A stretch of 19,306 nucleotides of DNA from Lachnospiraceae bacterium (GTDB taxonomy: Bacteria > Bacillota > Clostridia > Lachnospirales > Lachnospiraceae), in the NCBI GenBank assembly GCA_009774375.1, contig VSNO01000085.1, positions 1 through 19,306 of the forward strand, given 5' to 3'. The translations under genes and the position numbers were made by a program. Of this stretch, positions 16,152 through 19,306 are shown piece by piece. Positions within the stretch are counted from its first letter, which is position 1, and every line of letters starts with the position of its first letter. The notes under the pieces were generated by a model. The model was not told where the DNA came from, searched no databases, and was given only the letters and a program-made list of their open reading frames with translations.

Positions 16152-17354
16152 TCACATCATCCCTTGATAGCCAAAAAACGATGTATAACCATAATCAATC
16201 AGATTTTCCCTCAGCTCATTCTGATGCTCCCTGGATATCGCTATAATAACAGTATCCTTCCTGTCGCCATTTTCGTCTATGGATATGACAGGAATACCAT
16301 CTATGTATTCCCGTTTTTCACAACTCGTTACCATAAAACACTTTGGATATAACCCTTTTTTCTTTAACCTCTGATATACTTCCTGTCCTATTTTTCCAGC
16401 GCCATAGATTGCAAATTTCTGGTTGGTCAGCACTCCCATACGATAAGCGCATTCTTTCTGTTCAATTACTTTATATTCTGCTGCCTGTCGTGCAATATAC
16501 ATAATAAGCATATCCTTTATGTTCACTGCATCACCCACCCCAGTATCATCAAGCGCTGTCTGTATCCGATTCAAACCGTTTACAAGATCCTCGCCTGTAT
16601 CTGTCATAACATCGTATTCAGCAATAAACTTTTCCAGAAACTGTCCAACCTCCAGAAAATCTGCATGCTTTCTGAGCAACAGAGCCACTGCTGCATACAA
16701 AGCTGTTTTGTCTGACGAGATACTCGCCACAGAACGATACACGTTTACCAGAGGTTTATTAACATACCCTATTTCCATACATCTGGCTATCCTTATGACA
16801 AACTCATAGTCCTGCCATCTGGGCATCTGTTCATCAAAACATTCAGCCCCAAGCATATCCAGCACTCCACGTTCTATCACCAGTGTCTGCGTACTGACAA
16901 CATTATGACTGGCAAGCGTACGGCGCAAATCAGCCTGATATTGATCCATGTCAGAGTGATCAGACGGCACAACGCATACCGCATCATTCTCATATAGATT
17001 ATAGGGACAGTAACATGCCCGATATCCGTGTTCTTCCATCAACTTAATCTGCATTTCCAGTTTTTCAGGAAGCCACTCGTCATCACTGTCCTGAAAGGCA
17101 ATATAAGTACCATTTGACTGTTCAATACCGGTATTTCTGGCCTTATTGGCTCCTCCATGCTCCTGACAGATCAGCCTTACCCTATTATCAGTATACTGTT
17201 TTACTATGTTCACTGTATTATCTGTTGAACCATCGTCCACAACGATTACTTCTAAAGGAATATAAGTCTGATGTAAAACACTATCAACAGCTCTTCTTAT
17301 GACGTTTTCCCTGTTGTACACAGGCATTACAACAGACACTAACACATTTGGCAT
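16152..17354 (-). CDS. GT2 family glycosyltransferase with C-terminal Rossmann-like module
   Basis: A 400-residue protein. The GT2 domain opens with VSVVMPVYNRENVI and has VVDDGSTDNT (residues 39-48), HGGANKARNTG and the metal-binding FQDSDDEW (Asp89, Asp91, Asp92). From residue 313, KFAIYGAGKIG begins the appended module, followed by CFMVTS, DGIPVIS and TVIIAIS, ending at the C-terminus. The frame is open upstream to 17414, but ATG 17354 has AAGGAG six bases before it and begins right at the conserved GT2 sequence, so it is preferred. The gap to the preceding gene is then 56 bases. Substrates are unknown. Confidence 0.88.
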   Translation of the reverse strand: MPNVLVSVVMPVYNRENVIRRAVDSVLHQTYIPLEVIVVDDGSTDNTVNIVKQYTDNRVRLICQEHGGANKARNTGIEQSNGTYIAFQDSDDEWLPEKLEMQIKLMEEHGYRACYCPYNLYENDAVCVVPSDHSDMDQYQADLRRTLASHNVVSTQTLVIERGVLDMLGAECFDEQMPRWQDYEFVIRIARCMEIGYVNKPLVNVYRSVASISSDKTALYAAVALLLRKHADFLEVGQFLEKFIAEYDVMTDTGEDLVNGLNRIQTALDDTGVGDAVNIKDMLIMYIARQAAEYKVIEQKECAYRMGVLTNQKFAIYGAGKIGQEVYQRLKKKGLYPKCFMVTSCEKREYIDGIPVISIDENGDRKDTVIIAISREHQNELRENLIDYGYTSFFGYQGMM

Positions 17355-17410
17355 ATTTTTCTCCTTATTAAAAAGCTGTGTATCACGCATGCATATAAGA
17401 TCTTTTTCAT

Positions 17411-18319
17411 TCAAATATAATCTTCTACGTCTACTTTCAAGTATTCCAATACAGCCTTAATCTGACTGTCATTCTTTCTCTTATTGACATTTTGCAGGAC
17501 AAGTCCCTTGCCGGAAAATTCATTAATATTTATCACATTGCCCAGTGCACTTTCCGTATTCTTTACCTTTATCTCTGACACCCAGCACATCAGGTTCAGC
17601 CACACATCATCTGCTGTCGGCGCTATATTCATAAATATTTCTTTATCCAAAATTCTTTTATCCATAAGAAAAACTGGGAAAAAAACACCAGCACAGCCAG
17701 TAAAAAAATTTGCATATGTTGCTTTACATCTGATCTTTCCTCTATTCTCATACTTGACCCAGTCATTATATGGAGCGCACTTTCCATTTCTCTTTTTTAT
17801 TTTATGCGACCGATGACAAATAACGTTTCCCGGGTTATCCCTGTACGTTTTTACCAATTCCCTGACCATTGTCTCAGAATAAATGACATCATCATCTACA
17901 GTTATGACATATGCCTGTGGATTTTCTTTCATCGCATAAAAAAACTTCTTATAAGATTTCAGATCGTCACAGAACCTAATTGTCAGCCCTCTTTTGATCT
18001 GCAGTCTTAATCGTTTCGGTAATTCCACACCAGCAAACTCTTCTTGTGCCAGCCATAGAATAACCTGATCCGGCTTATACGTCTGACGAAGCAAACTCTC
18101 AATGGTAATCCATACTTTATCAATCCTTTTCGGTATGGTAGTCAGAGATATAATTATTTTCCTTTTGGTTCTTCGGTTACAGACTCCACTTCTGATACCA
18201 GGAATTATCTTATAATATCTAGCAATAAAATTCTCAAAACATTTGTCTATATTATTCATATCATCCAAGCTGTAATATCTTCCCAAAAAACTTTTTATAC
18301 GGTATAATATATCTACCAT
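17411..18319 (-). CDS. Putative glycosyltransferase with DDD motif, first gene of the minus-strand glycan operon
   Basis: A 302-residue protein. After a basic N-terminal stretch of about 50 residues comes KIIISLTTIPKRIDKVW, then IESLLRQTYKPDQVILWL and VITVDDDVIYS, with Asp142-144 in the place of a metal-binding DXD. This fits a GT-A fold transferase related to GT2-like enzymes of surface-glycan loci. NFFTGCAGVFFP and PTADDVWLNLMCW follow in order, resembling the acceptor region. It is the only cluster member without the appended GxG module. ATG 18319 has AAAGGTG seven bases upstream. It diverges from the DUF1796 gene. Substrates unknown; family assignment is from motif order. Confidence 0.75.
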   Translation of the reverse strand: MVDILYRIKSFLGRYYSLDDMNNIDKCFENFIARYYKIIPGIRSGVCNRRTKRKIIISLTTIPKRIDKVWITIESLLRQTYKPDQVILWLAQEEFAGVELPKRLRLQIKRGLTIRFCDDLKSYKKFFYAMKENPQAYVITVDDDVIYSETMVRELVKTYRDNPGNVICHRSHKIKKRNGKCAPYNDWVKYENRGKIRCKATYANFFTGCAGVFFPVFLMDKRILDKEIFMNIAPTADDVWLNLMCWVSEIKVKNTESALGNVININEFSGKGLVLQNVNKRKNDSQIKAVLEYLKVDVEDYI

Positions 18320-18370
18320 TTGTTAACACCTTTCATTTATATAACTCAAAATTCAAGGAGGAGCTGAATT
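18320..18370. promoter_or_regulatory. Divergent intergenic gap of the glycan cluster
   Basis: The 51 AT-rich bases separate two divergent start codons and carry both ribosome binding sites (AAGGAGG for the + gene, AAAGGTG for the - gene). No well-spaced promoter fits wholly within it. A TATAAT box on + lies at 18303-18308, inside the first codons of the minus-strand gene, but without a good -35. Promoters must therefore overlap the coding ends, or be weak or regulated. Confidence 0.3.
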
Positions 18371-19297
18371 ATGAAGCTAGACTTAATCTTTTCTATTGGC
18401 CCTGCATGCAGACCAGCTTATTATCTGAAAATAAATTTTTTAAGAATATTTGCCTGCCCACTGGACTGGCAGATGAACTACAGCCTCGATACTTGTCTGG
18501 ACTTATTTCGAACCAATTTTCAAACATTTTTCTCTGAAATTCAAGAAAACACACATAAAAAAGGGGCTCATAACAATCGACGGATTATTGACACTTTTAA
18601 TTCCATTATCTCAATACATCATTTTGACATGGATACCCCTATCGCAAAAGCTCATGCTGATTTTCGCTCCGTCATGACAAAACGTTATGAGCAATTACAT
18701 AATGCAATTCTAAAATCCCATACTGTCGGTCTGATTTGCAACAGGGACGATACTCTTGATGACCTGTCTGCTTTTCTATTATCTTTTGGCCAAATTTATC
18801 CTAATATTAAATTTGTATTGATAAACATCAGAACCAAAGAAGGTACTGATTCTATATCTATGAATGAATACAAAATCAATTCCCTACTTACCATCAGAGA
18901 ATATGCCTTCTGTGATAGATATACAGGTGCAGAATACGGAGATCAAAGGACATGGATCGGCAACTTTGACGCATGGAACAATGTATTACAGGATTATTAC
19001 CTCAATGAACATCCTTTTGCCAGTTATGTTGAACATGCCGTTTCCACCAATCAATCCATTCATCTGTATGGTGCAGGCGTATACTGCCGTAAAATTATCC
19101 ATTTCCTCGCGAAATACAATTTAGAAATTTCAGATATTATTGTGACGCATGCCGAAAATAACCCTGACTCCATAGGAGAAATTCCGGTCATAACATACAG
19201 ACAGGTCACAGAACAATACCACACTGATCTCATTATCCGTAATTCCCGTAAGTTAATTCCAACCACATTTGCCTTAATATACTTCAACCAGTCGTAA
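18371..19297 (+). CDS. DUF1796 putative cysteine-peptidase-like protein with C-terminal Rossmann-like module
   Basis: A 308-residue protein. The N-terminus LIFSIGPACRPAYYLK followed by FACPLDWQ matches the pattern I recall for DUF1796, annotated as putative papain-like cysteine peptidase. The Cys in GPAC and the histidines in SIHHFDM are candidate active-site residues, but peptidase activity is not established. From about residue 229, SIHLYGAGVY begins the cluster's module, with DIIVTHAENNP and GEIPVITY, running to the end. The module lacks the usual last glycine (Cys instead). ATG 18371 has AAGGAGG nine bases upstream. It is the only + gene of the cluster in view, and the next gene lies outside the window. 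Confidence 0.78.
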   Translation: MKLDLIFSIGPACRPAYYLKINFLRIFACPLDWQMNYSLDTCLDLFRTNFQTFFSEIQENTHKKGAHNNRRIIDTFNSIISIHHFDMDTPIAKAHADFRSVMTKRYEQLHNAILKSHTVGLICNRDDTLDDLSAFLLSFGQIYPNIKFVLINIRTKEGTDSISMNEYKINSLLTIREYAFCDRYTGAEYGDQRTWIGNFDAWNNVLQDYYLNEHPFASYVEHAVSTNQSIHLYGAGVYCRKIIHFLAKYNLEISDIIVTHAENNPDSIGEIPVITYRQVTEQYHTDLIIRNSRKLIPTTFALIYFNQS

Positions 19298-19306
19298 ACT
19301 GAGGTA

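Overview
The window looks like a chromosomal segment of a Gram-positive Clostridia-type bacterium, most likely Lachnospiraceae-like. The grounds are a type III glutamine synthetase, a YrrM/YrrO-type tRNA-modification pair, strong AGGAGG-type ribosome binding sites before most genes, and glycan enzymes of a kind common in gut clostridia. The species cannot be read from the sequence. No tRNA, rRNA, transposase, integrase or CRISPR array was found.

Region 1 (1-2814). The 3' end of a methyl-accepting chemotaxis gene on + runs into a bidirectional terminator shared with a convergent glutamine synthetase type III gene (glnN, -). The glnN leader holds a candidate promoter and a terminator-like hairpin with a T7 run, which looks like an attenuator.

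Region 2 (2815-about 10320, all -). This is a GC-rich sulfate assimilation operon in the order cysT, cysD, cysNC, cysW, cysA, trmR, trhP. The two permease genes flank the ATP sulfurylase/APS kinase genes. The extracellular sulfate-binding protein is absent from the window. The operon ends with a methyltransferase and a U32-family protein that together match the enzymes making 5-methoxyuridine at tRNA position 34. A good sigma-A-type promoter lies at 10288-10316, and a perfect 12-bp hairpin separates cysT from cysD.

Region 3 (10501-19297). A visibly more AT-rich glycan cluster follows. Seven genes run on - from 18319 down to 10501, tightly packed with one ATGA overlap. An eighth gene (DUF1796) diverges on + from a 51-base gap. 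The products are two GT2 glycosyltransferases, a GT32-like transferase, another DDD-motif transferase, an RgpF-like protein, a radical SAM protein with a SPASM/twitch-like tail, a DUF1919 protein and a DUF1796 protein.

The most striking observation is that seven of these eight otherwise unrelated proteins carry the same kind of appended domain of about 80-105 residues. It is Rossmann-like and built around a glycine-rich GxG motif. It sits at the N-terminus in three proteins and the C-terminus in four. This suggests a common ligand, partner or scaffold for an undescribed surface glycan or protein-glycosylation pathway. Sugar-nucleotide synthesis, flippase and polymerase genes are not in the window, so the cluster probably continues beyond its right edge.
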